15,195 bases of DNA, from the NCBI GenBank assembly GCA_052389435.1, contig JBQTIB010000186.1, positions 1 through 15,195 of the forward strand, in the 5' to 3' direction. The notes beneath the pieces are model-generated. The model did no database searches, was not told the DNA's origin, and was given only the letters and a program-made list of their open reading frames with translations. Of the stretch, positions 1-9,532 are shown piece after piece (the stretch's first letter is position 1; each line of letters begins with the position of its first letter). The stretch comes from JBQTKD01 sp052389435 (GTDB taxonomy: Bacteria; Actinomycetota; Actinomycetes; Sporichthyales; Sporichthyaceae). The translations under genes and the position numbers were made by a program.

Positions 1-3000
1 TGTCCACCGGAGTCCGCCCCCACCTCGCCGCGGGCGACCACGAACCGCAACACCGCCGCGCCAGCGGCGCCTTCCTGCACTTCTCGGGGACCGACGCGCA
101 CACCGCCGTCGACGGCCTGGCCGTCGCCGCCGAGGTCGTGGGCGAACTCGTCGCCGACGTGCAGGCCGCGGCCGATCGGTGGGAGGTCTGCTACCTCGAC
201 TCCGACGTCGACTCGGACGGCGGCAAGATCCTGCTTTCGGCAGGCGCCCCGCGAGCGGTCGGCGACGACGAGGAGCGGATGCTTCTGGCGCTGCGTCAGA
301 TTCTGGACAAGCCGCGGCGGCTTCCGGTGCGCATCGGCGTCAACCGCGGCCCGGTGTTCACCGGAGAGATCGGCCCGCCCTACCGGCGTGCCTACATCGT
401 CATGGGAGACACCACCAACCTCGCCGCTCGGGTGATGTCCAAGACCCCCGTCGGGCAGCTGTGGGCGACCGAGGGCATCCTCGCCCGCGGCGGGGCCAGG
501 TTCGTGCTCGAGCAGCAGCCGCCCTTTGCGGCGAAGGGCAAGGCGAAGCCGGTCCAGGCCTGGGCCGTCGGCGCCGCGACCCATGCAGTTGCGGCCGACG
601 CCGGTGCCGAGGCGGCGCCGTTCGTCGGCCGAGGAGACGAACTCGCCGTGCTGACCGAGGCGATCGTCGCGGCCGGCGCCGGGCTCGGCCGGTGCCTGGA
701 CGTCGTCGGCGACGCGGGCGTGGGCAAGTCCCGGCTGCTCGCCCAGGCCGTCGCCGCGGCGCCGCCCGGTCTGCGGCTGCTGACCGCGAACTGCGAAGCG
801 CATCTGTCCGGCGTCCCGTACTCGCTCTGGCACGCCGTCCTGCGTCGGTTGCTCGACCTGGGGTGGTCCGCTCCGGCCGAGACCGTCGCGGACGCGTTGG
901 CGCGACGCTGCGCCGACGTACCCGGCACGCGGGAGTGGCTGCCCCTGCTCGGCGACGCGGCCGGGGTGGACCTGCCGGCGACGCCCGAGACCGAGGCGCT
1001 GCTGCCGCAGTACCGCGCCGCGCGGCTCGTCGAGGTTCTCGCCGCGTTCCTCGGCCCGGAGCTCGCCGAGCCGACTGTCCTGGAGATCGACTCGGCGCAC
1101 CTGATCGACGAAGCCTCGGCGGGGCTGCTCGCCGGCCTGCTCCCACGGCTGGCGGATTCGAAGTGGGCCGTCGCGGCGCTGCGTCGCGCCGGTTCGAGCC
1201 GGTTCGACGCGGTGGCGGCCGCGGGCGCGCAGCGGCTGGACGTCGGACCGCTCGACGGTGCCGACACGCGCACGTTGGCGCAGCTCGTCACCGACGCCGC
1301 GCCGCTGCCCCCGCACGTTCTCGACGTCGCGGTTACCCGCTCCGGCGGCAACCCGCAGTTCCTCTTCGACCTGCTCGCGGCCCGCGGCGGCGAACTGCCG
1401 GACTCCGCCCAGGCGGCCGCGATGGCCCAACTCGACGCGCTGCCGCCCGGAGATCGCAGTCTGCTGCGCCGGGTGAGCCTGCTCGGATCCACCTTCCCGC
1501 CGCGCCTGGTCGACGCGGTGCTCGACGGCCCGGCCGGCGACGGGACGTGGGAGCGCCTCGACGCCCTGATCGCCACGACGCCCGACGGTCATCTGCGCTT
1601 CCGGCGCGCGGCCGTGCAGGAGGCGGCCTACGCCGCCCTGCCCTACGCCGAACGGCGCACCCTGCACGCCCGGGTCGCCGAGGCGCTCGAGGCGGGTGTC
1701 GCCGGCGAGGTGGACCCGGGCGTGCTCGCCTTCCACTACCGCCGCGCCGATCGCCACGACCGCGCCTGGCCGCTCAATCGGACCGCCGCCCGCCGCGCCG
1801 CCGAACTCTCCGCCCCCGCGGACGCCGTCGGGCTCTATCGCGACGCGTTGGAGTCCGCCCGCGAGATCGGCGTTGCGGACCCGGAGTTGGCGCCGGTCTG
1901 GGAGGGGCTCGGGGACGCCCTGCGGTTGGCCGCCGAGACCGAGGCCGCCGACCGCGCCTATCGCAACGCCCGCCGGTGCGTCGGCGCGGACGCCTTCCGA
2001 CAGGCCGAACTGCTGCTGCGCCAGGCCCGGCTCGCGCACCGCGCCGGCCACCCCGCGGCCGGAATCCGCTGGGCGCGGCGCGGCGTGCGCGCCCTCGACG
2101 GCGAGTCCGGACCCCTGGCCGACGCCTGGCGCGCGCGACTGATCGCCGCCGAGGCCGCCGACCGCATGGACCAGGGCCGCTCGGTCCAGGCCATCGCACT
2201 GTGCCGCCGGGCGCTGACCCTGGCCGGAGACGGGGCGACCGAGGTCGGGCTACGGGCTCGCGCCCACGCCGCCTACCTCCTGGACTGGGCGCTGGTGGTC
2301 GCGCGCCGCCCCGCCGAGGCGGTGCACTCGGCGGATGCCGTCGAGATCTACGACCGGCTCGGAGACCTCGAGGAGAAGGCCAAGGTCCTGAACAACCTCG
2401 GGATGTTCGCCTACTGGGAGGGCCGGTGGGACGACGCCGTGCGCCTCTACCGCGAGTGCGGCGAACTCGCCGAGCGAACCGGCGACGTGGAGACGGTGGC
2501 GTGCTCGGAGTGCAACGTCGGCGAGGTGCTGTCCGACCAGGGGCACTGGGACGCGGCGACCGTGGCCCTGCAGGCCGCCCGGCGCAACTGGCAGGCCTCC
2601 GGCAACGACGGCGGCGCGGGTTTCGCCCGCATGCTGCTCGGGCGGACCGCCGCGCGGCAGGGCCGCTTCGCGGAGGCCGTCGACCTGCTCACGCGGGCGG
2701 TGGAGGAACTGTCCGTCCACGGCATGGACGACGCGGTGCTCGCCCGCGCCTACCTCGCCGAGGCCTTCGCCTACGCGGGGGAGCGCGCTCGTGCGCTCCC
2801 GCTGATCGAGGCGTTGCTGCCGACCGTGGGTCCTCGCGAGCGTCCCCTGGTGCAGCGCGCCGCGGCGATCGCCCGCCGCGACGAGGGTGCCGACATTTCG
2901 ACGGTAGGACTGCTGGAGTCCCTCGCGACGGCACGCAGCGAACGCTGCGACTACGACGTCGCGCTCGCCCTGGACCTGTTGAGCACGGCGGGCCACGACG

Positions 3001-3104
3001 GTGTCGCCGAGCGAAACGATCTTTTCTCCCGGCTCGGCATCGTGCGAGTCGGTTTGCCCGCCACCCCGGTTGGAACCAGGGGAGTGTCGCCGGCGACCTC
3101 TTGA
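1..3104 (+). CDS. Class III adenylate/guanylate cyclase-domain protein with AAA ATPase and TPR regions (5' truncated)
   Basis: The frame is open from base 3, so the gene begins upstream; the GTG at 138 lies inside the cyclase domain and is not the start. The visible part begins in a cyclase homology domain (about 45-570): SGTD at the entrance, SDGGKILL, GVNRGPVFTGEIG, and VMGDTTNLAAR with the Asn and Arg used in catalysis. The residue where the first metal-binding Asp is expected appears to be His (78-80), so this looks like the second, C2-like half of a two-domain cyclase. A P-loop ATPase follows: Walker A GDAGVGKS at 708-731 and an unusual Walker B-like EIDSAHLIDEAS near 1083-1118. TPR-like helical repeats fill about 1750-2900. 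No C-terminal LuxR-type helix-turn-helix is seen. This architecture is known in actinobacteria as large cytosolic signalling proteins. Cyclase activity is inferred. The next gene starts 2 nt after the stop. Confidence 0.9.
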   Translation, partial: STGVRPHLAAGDHEPQHRRASGAFLHFSGTDAHTAVDGLAVAAEVVGELVADVQAAADRWEVCYLDSDVDSDGGKILLSAGAPRAVGDDEERMLLALRQILDKPRRLPVRIGVNRGPVFTGEIGPPYRRAYIVMGDTTNLAARVMSKTPVGQLWATEGILARGGARFVLEQQPPFAAKGKAKPVQAWAVGAATHAVAADAGAEAAPFVGRGDELAVLTEAIVAAGAGLGRCLDVVGDAGVGKSRLLAQAVAAAPPGLRLLTANCEAHLSGVPYSLWHAVLRRLLDLGWSAPAETVADALARRCADVPGTREWLPLLGDAAGVDLPATPETEALLPQYRAARLVEVLAAFLGPELAEPTVLEIDSAHLIDEASAGLLAGLLPRLADSKWAVAALRRAGSSRFDAVAAAGAQRLDVGPLDGADTRTLAQLVTDAAPLPPHVLDVAVTRSGGNPQFLFDLLAARGGELPDSAQAAAMAQLDALPPGDRSLLRRVSLLGSTFPPRLVDAVLDGPAGDGTWERLDALIATTPDGHLRFRRAAVQEAAYAALPYAERRTLHARVAEALEAGVAGEVDPGVLAFHYRRADRHDRAWPLNRTAARRAAELSAPADAVGLYRDALESAREIGVADPELAPVWEGLGDALRLAAETEAADRAYRNARRCVGADAFRQAELLLRQARLAHRAGHPAAGIRWARRGVRALDGESGPLADAWRARLIAAEAADRMDQGRSVQAIALCRRALTLAGDGATEVGLRARAHAAYLLDWALVVARRPAEAVHSADAVEIYDRLGDLEEKAKVLNNLGMFAYWEGRWDDAVRLYRECGELAERTGDVETVACSECNVGEVLSDQGHWDAATVALQAARRNWQASGNDGGAGFARMLLGRTAARQGRFAEAVDLLTRAVEELSVHGMDDAVLARAYLAEAFAYAGERARALPLIEALLPTVGPRERPLVQRAAAIARRDEGADISTVGLLESLATARSERCDYDVALALDLLSTAGHDGVAERNDLFSRLGIVRVGLPATPVGTRGVSPATS
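3064..3082. promoter_or_regulatory. Inverted repeat ahead of the PepSY gene
   Basis: CCCCGGTT (3064-3071), GG, then AACC (3074-3077), a bulged A and GGGG (3079-3082) form an inverted repeat. It lies in the last codons of the cyclase gene, about 25 nt before the PepSY start. It could be an operator for the downstream membrane genes or an mRNA hairpin near their ribosome binding site. The C-run/G-run arrangement loosely recalls the operator before copA, but it lacks the TA-rich flanks, so this call is weak. Confidence 0.25.
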
Positions 3105-3106
3105 GC

Positions 3107-4570
3107 ATGGCGATCGACGTTCAGACCCGCCCCGACGCTCCGGCGGGCCCGCCGCCGAGGCCGTCGCGGCGGGCGAGGTTGGAACCGGTGCTGCGGCGCC
3201 TGCACTTCCTGACCGGGTTTCTCGCGGCGCCGATCGTCCTGTCGCTGACGATCACCGGGATTCTGTTCGCCTGGAACCCGCAGATCGAGAAGGCGATCTA
3301 CTCCGAGGAGTTGACCGCCGTGGCCCCCGGGCCGGCCCGCCCGCTGGCCGACCAGGTGCGCGCGGCGCAGAACTCCCGGCCCGGGTGGGCGGTCACGGCG
3401 GTCACTCCGGCCGCACCCGGGGTGTTCAACGGTCGCGAGACCACCGCCGTCGCGATGACACCGCCGGGGGCCGGCCCCGCCTCCGCCTTCGGGCACGCCG
3501 CCGGAGCGGTCAGCGTCTACGTCGACCCGGGCAGTGCGCAGGTCCTCGGCGCCATCGACGAGAGCAAGCGGCCCGGCGAGTGGCTGCGCAACCTGCACTC
3601 GAGTTGGCGGCTCGGGGACAACTACGCGCCGTTGACCGAACTCGCCGCCAGTTGGCTGCTGATCTCCCTGGTCACCGGCCTGTACCTGCGCTGGCCGGTG
3701 ATGCGCAAGAAGATGTTCGCGGCCTTCGTGCCCAAGCTGCGCACTCCCGGGTGGAGCCGGGCGCAGGCCTTCCACACCACGCTCGGCCTGTGGCTGATCG
3801 TCCCGCTGCTCGCGCTCGTGGTGACGGGTCTGACCTGGACCTCGTTCGCGGGCTCGCGCATCGACGACTTCAAGGCCACCTTCTCCTCGCCCGTCCCGGC
3901 CGCCTCGGCGACGCTGCCCGGCATGGAGTCCGCCACCCCCGCCGCCGCTCCGACGGGTCACGAGGACCACGCCGAGCACGGCGCAGCGGCGGCCGCCGCC
4001 GTGCCCACGGCCGCGGCGTTCCCGGCCGCGGACGTCGCCGGGCAGATCGACACCGTGGCCCGCGCGACCGCGGCCGCCGGGGTGACCGGGCTGATCAAGT
4101 ACACGCCCCCGAAGACGATCGACAAGGGCTGGAAAGCCGATCGGGCCGACCAGAAGTTCCCGAACGCACCGGTCAACCTCGCCGTCGACGGCCGCGACGG
4201 AACGGTGCTGGACCGCGTCGACTGGTCCGAACGCCCACTGCTCGCCCAGCTCACCACGATGGGCATCGCCTTCCACCAGGCGGAACTCTTCGGTCTCGCC
4301 ACCCAGATCTACCTGACCGTGCTCGGCGTAGGCGTCGTGGTGATCGTCTACGCCGGCTACCGGATGTGGTGGCTCAGCCGTCCGCCCGGAGGATTCGGCT
4401 TCCCGCCGAAGTCGGGGCCGCTGTGGCGCACCGTCCCGATGCCGCTGCTCCTGATCTTCGCCGGCCTGATCTACCTCATGCCGACGCTCGGCATCTCCTT
4501 CGCCGTCTACCTCGTCCTGGAACGTCTGATCCGGCGCGCCCGCCGGCCGAAGGCGATGACCCATGCATGA
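3107..4570 (+). CDS. PepSY-associated TM protein, predicted di-haem membrane reductase, His-rich loop
   Basis: 487 residues from ATG 3107, 2 nt after the cyclase stop. The nearest purine-rich stretch (AGGGGAG, 3078-3084) is distant, so translational coupling is likely. About five membrane helices can be read: TM1 around 33-55, TM2 around 175-200, TM3 around 222-248, TM4 around 395-425 and TM5 near the C-terminus, with PepSY-like extracytoplasmic segments between. Histidines sit at H33 (RLHF), H164 (NLHSS), H223 (FHTTLG) and H390 (FHQAELFG). This spacing resembles PepSY-TM proteins such as the ferric-siderophore reductase FoxB, where membrane histidines bind two haems. A His/acid cluster GHEDHAEHG (about 284-292) lies in the TM3-TM4 loop and suggests metal capture. 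With DUF5134 and copA next to it, a copper-related redox or sensing role is inferred. The family is also linked to iron, so copper specificity is unproven. Confidence 0.85.
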   Translation: MAIDVQTRPDAPAGPPPRPSRRARLEPVLRRLHFLTGFLAAPIVLSLTITGILFAWNPQIEKAIYSEELTAVAPGPARPLADQVRAAQNSRPGWAVTAVTPAAPGVFNGRETTAVAMTPPGAGPASAFGHAAGAVSVYVDPGSAQVLGAIDESKRPGEWLRNLHSSWRLGDNYAPLTELAASWLLISLVTGLYLRWPVMRKKMFAAFVPKLRTPGWSRAQAFHTTLGLWLIVPLLALVVTGLTWTSFAGSRIDDFKATFSSPVPAASATLPGMESATPAAAPTGHEDHAEHGAAAAAAVPTAAAFPAADVAGQIDTVARATAAAGVTGLIKYTPPKTIDKGWKADRADQKFPNAPVNLAVDGRDGTVLDRVDWSERPLLAQLTTMGIAFHQAELFGLATQIYLTVLGVGVVVIVYAGYRMWWLSRPPGGFGFPPKSGPLWRTVPMPLLLIFAGLIYLMPTLGISFAVYLVLERLIRRARRPKAMTHA

Positions 4571-5357
4571 CCACCACGGCGGACTCGGCCTGAACCTGCT
4601 GCCCGTCTGGGGCGCGATGTTCTGGGTGCCCCTGCTGGCCTCGGTGTGCGCCCTGCACGTGATCCACCTGTGCTGGATGCGTGGTCAAGCCCGCGCCTTC
4701 CACGCGGTGCACCTGCTGATCGGCGTCGGCATGGTGTACATGTTCGCGCCGTGGGCGACCATGCCCCTGCCGGCCGGTTGGCCGGTGACGTTCTACTGCG
4801 CGCTCACCGTCGTGGCGGTGGCCTGGATCGGGCTGGAACTGCAATCCGGACGCCGAGTGAACCTGCTGTGGCTGCTCGCCGCCGGCGAATGCGCCGCGAT
4901 GGCGTACATGTTCGCGGTGCACCACGGCACCGCCGAAATCCCCGCGCTCAGTCGACTGCTCGTCGGGGTGTACCTGCTGCTGCTCGCGGCGTGGACCCAC
5001 GGCTGGTTCGTCGAGACCAGGGCGGGCGCCCGCCGGTCGGCAGTCCCCTACGACCTGGGTCCCGCGGGGCCGCCGGCCCGGACGCTGTACTGCAGTCGGC
5101 GGTGGGACGTCGCCGCGGCCGAGGCCGCGATGTGCCTGGCGATGGGCTACATGTTCCTCGGAATGGACTCCGGTGCCCGGGAGTTCTTCGCGAGGGCCTT
5201 CCGCGGCGGTGCGGTCGCCGAAGAGAGTCTGTGGGCGGTGAGTCTGATCGCCCTGGCGGTCCTGGCTCTGATCCCCGTCCGTCGATCAGCGACCCTTCCC
5301 GACCAAAATACCCCCCAGGGGCATAGGCTGGTCGCACGTTCTGGGAACGGAAGGTAG
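4563..5357 (+). CDS. DUF5134-family multi-pass membrane protein, Met/His-rich
   Basis: 264 residues. ATG 4563 overlaps the PepSY stop by 8 nt, which points to coupled translation. The N-terminus MHDHHGG is His-rich. Six or so hydrophobic segments follow, with a short soluble stretch around 150-180. The motif MxYMF occurs three times, at M57-F61, M113-F117 and M194-F198, each in a hydrophobic segment; HH at 120-121 follows the second copy. Paired Met (i, i+3) on membrane helices is a plausible Cu(I) ligand set. Size and pattern match DUF5134, a family of unknown function that I recall near actinobacterial copper genes. The last 30 or so residues are polar, overlap the copA operator and are probably unconstrained. 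The TAG stop directly abuts the copA ATG. Membrane location is certain from hydropathy; a copper role is inferred. Confidence 0.85.
   Translation: MHDHHGGLGLNLLPVWGAMFWVPLLASVCALHVIHLCWMRGQARAFHAVHLLIGVGMVYMFAPWATMPLPAGWPVTFYCALTVVAVAWIGLELQSGRRVNLLWLLAAGECAAMAYMFAVHHGTAEIPALSRLLVGVYLLLLAAWTHGWFVETRAGARRSAVPYDLGPAGPPARTLYCSRRWDVAAAEAAMCLAMGYMFLGMDSGAREFFARAFRGGAVAEESLWAVSLIALAVLALIPVRRSATLPDQNTPQGHRLVARSGNGR
5308..5324. promoter_or_regulatory. CsoR-type copper operator candidate upstream of copA
   Basis: ATACCCC-CCA-GGGGCAT is a 7-3-7 hyphenated palindrome with one mismatched pair. Its C-run/G-run core with AT-rich ends resembles operators of the Cu(I)-sensing repressor CsoR, as known in Streptomyces, mycobacteria and relatives. 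It lies 33 nt before the copA start, in the 3' coding end of the DUF5134 gene. A possible -10 element TAGGCT (5324-5329) touches its right edge, so a bound repressor would block polymerase. No csoR gene is in the window. Confidence 0.6.
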
Positions 5358-7634
<2,277 letters not shown>

Positions 7635-7659
7635 CGCCTCCGGCGCGCCTCGTTCCACG

Positions 7660-7719
7660 CCGACAGCGCAGCAGAACACGCCGCCGAGGCTTCCGGACGG
7701 TGCTCTACTGCGCTGTCGG
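7660..7719. terminator. Long inverted repeat between convergent genes, candidate bidirectional terminator
   Basis: CCGACAGCGCAG (7660-7671) is exactly complementary to CTGCGCTGTCGG (7708-7719). Pairing continues inward to 7679 and 7700 with two mismatches (18 of 20), leaving a loop of about 20 nt. It sits between the copA stop (7634) and the stop of the minus-strand gene (7745), where a bidirectional terminator is expected. Neither side has a T-run, so it may be Rho-assisted or simply a repeat element. Confidence 0.5.
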
Positions 7720-7744
7720 GTTGGTTCGGACACGTCTCCGAGCG

Positions 7745-9421
7745 TTAGCCCAGGGCCTTGGGGTCCTTGGCGTTGGCGGGGATGCGGAAGGTCAGGCGGA
7801 CGGTCCAGCCGCCCTTGACCTCGACGATCTCGCGCGAAATCAGGCACGGGACCTTGCGGCCCTTGACGCGCGCGGAGGTGCAGTCGGCCAAAACGCCGGT
7901 GCGGTCCTTGCCCATCTTCCCGGCGCGGAAGCCCTCCCGGGTCGGGAAGGAGTACGGAGCGGCGAAGCAGATCTGGAGTTGCTCGGCCAGCTTGAGGGCT
8001 GCAGCCTTCTTCAGCTTCTTGCGCTGGGTCATCACCGCGGTCTTGCTCCAGGTGGCGCCGGTCGCGGGTTCTAGGAACCCGAACTGCACCCAGTCGGAGT
8101 TGCGCTCGGTGTAGTCCAGGCAGTCCGGGCGCCCCTTGACGCCGTTCCTGCTCGCGCCAACGCTGGCCATCTGGAAGTTGCCGTTGGTGGTCGCGAACAG
8201 CACCGCCCGCCGGCTACCGCCACTGGCGTCGATCTGGAACCTGCTGTCCGCCCCGGGCGGTGGGTTCACCCGACACGACTTCGACGGCTCGCACAGCGCG
8301 GTGGCCGTCGCCGGATCCATGCCGGGCAGCGCCTTCGGCTGCGCGTTCGGATTGGTGTTCGGGTTCGGGTCGTTCGAGCCCGCGTTGCCGCCGTTCTGGT
8401 CCGGAGTTCCGCCGCCCGGTCCACCGGGTCCGCCCGGACTCTCCGCGGACTGGCCGAGGAAGTAGGTGATCGTCAGGCCGCCGTCCAGCGCCGCGGCGCG
8501 GAACGGAGAGATCGACAGCTCTTCCTCTTCTTCTTCCTGTGTCGGCGTTGGGCAGATCGGACCCCCGCAACCGCCACCGCCGCCGCCGCCGAACGACCCG
8601 CCTTCGCCGCCGAGCAGGCCGCCGCCGCCGCCACCACCACCGTCTCTGCCGGCGCCGCCGATCCCGCGCGAGCCGTTGAAGCCGGCGCCGAACTCGGCGG
8701 CGCCGCCACCGTCCTCGCCTCGTTGGCCGCCGCCGGCGCCCTGCCCGTCGGAGCCTGCCGGTCCGCCACGGCCGCCGTTGCCGCCATCGGCTGGTCCATC
8801 GTTCTCGGCACCGCCGCCGCCTCCTCCGCCGCCCGCGCCGACGCGCGGTACAGCGGTGAGGGGATTCTGCCCACCGTTCATCAGGAAGCTTCCGCCGCCT
8901 CCTCCGCCGCCCGCGCAGTAGAAGGGGGCTTCGAGTTCGGACGCGCTGCCCGATCCGCCCGCGAGCTGGGATACCCCTCCGGAGCTTCCTCCCGGGCCCG
9001 GGTCACCGCAGCCAGAGGCATCCTCACCTCCCGCGCCGAGGTAGACGTCGAAGACGTTGCCGCCGGAGACGGCGAGCGTCGCGCTGGTGATCTGTCCGCC
9101 GGCGCCGCCGGTGCCTGGGTCGCCAACTCCCTCGGTGGTCGCCCCGTCGCCGCCCGCTCCTCCGGTCAGGGTGACGGCGATCGACGAGACGCCCGCGGGA
9201 ACGGTGAAGCGGCCGATGTTGGCAGTGTCGCCGTACTCGCAGGTGACCGCGCCGCTGCCGCTCGGAATGCAGGCGATCGGCACGATCGCCGCGGCCGCGT
9301 TCGGCGCGCTCAGCGCCACGACGCCACCGGCGGCGAGAGTGACCACCGACGCGAGGGCGAGCGAGCGTCGCGGTCTTCCCACACCCGGGACGGACTCAGA
9401 ACCGAACCCGACGTTGCTCAC
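7745..9421 (-). CDS. Secreted polyglycine-domain protein with C-terminal six-cysteine module
   Basis: I chose GTG at 9421 because GAGGGG lies 7 nt before it; ATG at 9442 (weaker upstream GGGG) is the alternative. The product is about 558 residues. A signal peptide (RPRRSLALASVVTLAAGG...NAAAA) is followed by FTVPAGVSSIAVTLTGGAGG. This is the typical opening of the bacterial glycine-rich jelly-roll domain, which ends at DGGLTITY near 8460. Between them lie long Gly runs and, oddly, a six-Glu stretch from a GAA/GAG run (8519-8539). An Asn/Pro linker (NPNTNPNAQP) leads to a C-terminal 182-residue module, 8293-7748. It has six Cys spaced C-x5-C-x50-C-x50-C-x28-C-x11-C and motifs CFAAPYSF, GVLADC, VEVKGGW and FRIP. 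The same module forms the mature part of the upstream minus-strand neighbour. Surface or extracellular location is inferred; the function is unknown. Confidence 0.85.
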   Translation of the reverse strand: MSNVGFGSESVPGVGRPRRSLALASVVTLAAGGVVALSAPNAAAAIVPIACIPSGSGAVTCEYGDTANIGRFTVPAGVSSIAVTLTGGAGGDGATTEGVGDPGTGGAGGQITSATLAVSGGNVFDVYLGAGGEDASGCGDPGPGGSSGGVSQLAGGSGSASELEAPFYCAGGGGGGGSFLMNGGQNPLTAVPRVGAGGGGGGGGAENDGPADGGNGGRGGPAGSDGQGAGGGQRGEDGGGAAEFGAGFNGSRGIGGAGRDGGGGGGGGLLGGEGGSFGGGGGGGCGGPICPTPTQEEEEEELSISPFRAAALDGGLTITYFLGQSAESPGGPGGPGGGTPDQNGGNAGSNDPNPNTNPNAQPKALPGMDPATATALCEPSKSCRVNPPPGADSRFQIDASGGSRRAVLFATTNGNFQMASVGASRNGVKGRPDCLDYTERNSDWVQFGFLEPATGATWSKTAVMTQRKKLKKAAALKLAEQLQICFAAPYSFPTREGFRAGKMGKDRTGVLADCTSARVKGRKVPCLISREIVEVKGGWTVRLTFRIPANAKDPKALG

Positions 9422-9461
9422 CGCGGCACCCCTCGACGACATCACCCCGACGTTCACACTG

Positions 9462-9470
9462 GGATACCAG
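9462..9470 (-). promoter_or_regulatory. CTGGTATCC motif, first copy (shared by both six-Cys genes)
   Basis: On the minus strand CTGGTATCC lies 20 bp before ATG 9442 and 41 bp before GTG 9421. The identical 9-mer precedes the paralogous gene at 10273-10281, and in both copies GTG follows two bases later. TGGTATCC resembles an extended -10 element (TGnTAT), so it may be a shared promoter, or else a binding site. No convincing -35 is seen. Confidence 0.35.
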
Positions 9471-9532
9471 CAACCGTCCAATCTGCGGCCGAGCCGCGCC
9501 GCGCATGGCAGAAAATCTGACGCCCCGTCGGA

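Noticed and set aside
179..3106. Extension of the PepSY gene upstream through the cyclase gene
   Set aside because: The upstream part is Arg/Pro-rich out-of-frame translation of the cyclase. Real protein character begins at ATG 3107.
2951..4564. Long minus-strand reading frame of over 500 codons opposite the PepSY gene
   Set aside because: Long antisense frames are common in GC-rich DNA. The product is low-complexity Arg/Gly/Asp-rich, while the plus strand encodes clear membrane helices and conserved motifs.
8550..8920. Repetitive GCC/CCG stretches resembling a tandem repeat or CRISPR-like array
   Set aside because: These are irregular codon-level glycine runs inside a coding gene. There are no constant repeats with unique spacers and no cas genes.
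8466..8921. Proline-rich plus-strand reading frame of about 150 codons
   Set aside because: It is the complement of the polyglycine-coding minus strand (GGN read as NCC). It has no domain, no ribosome binding site and no signal peptide.
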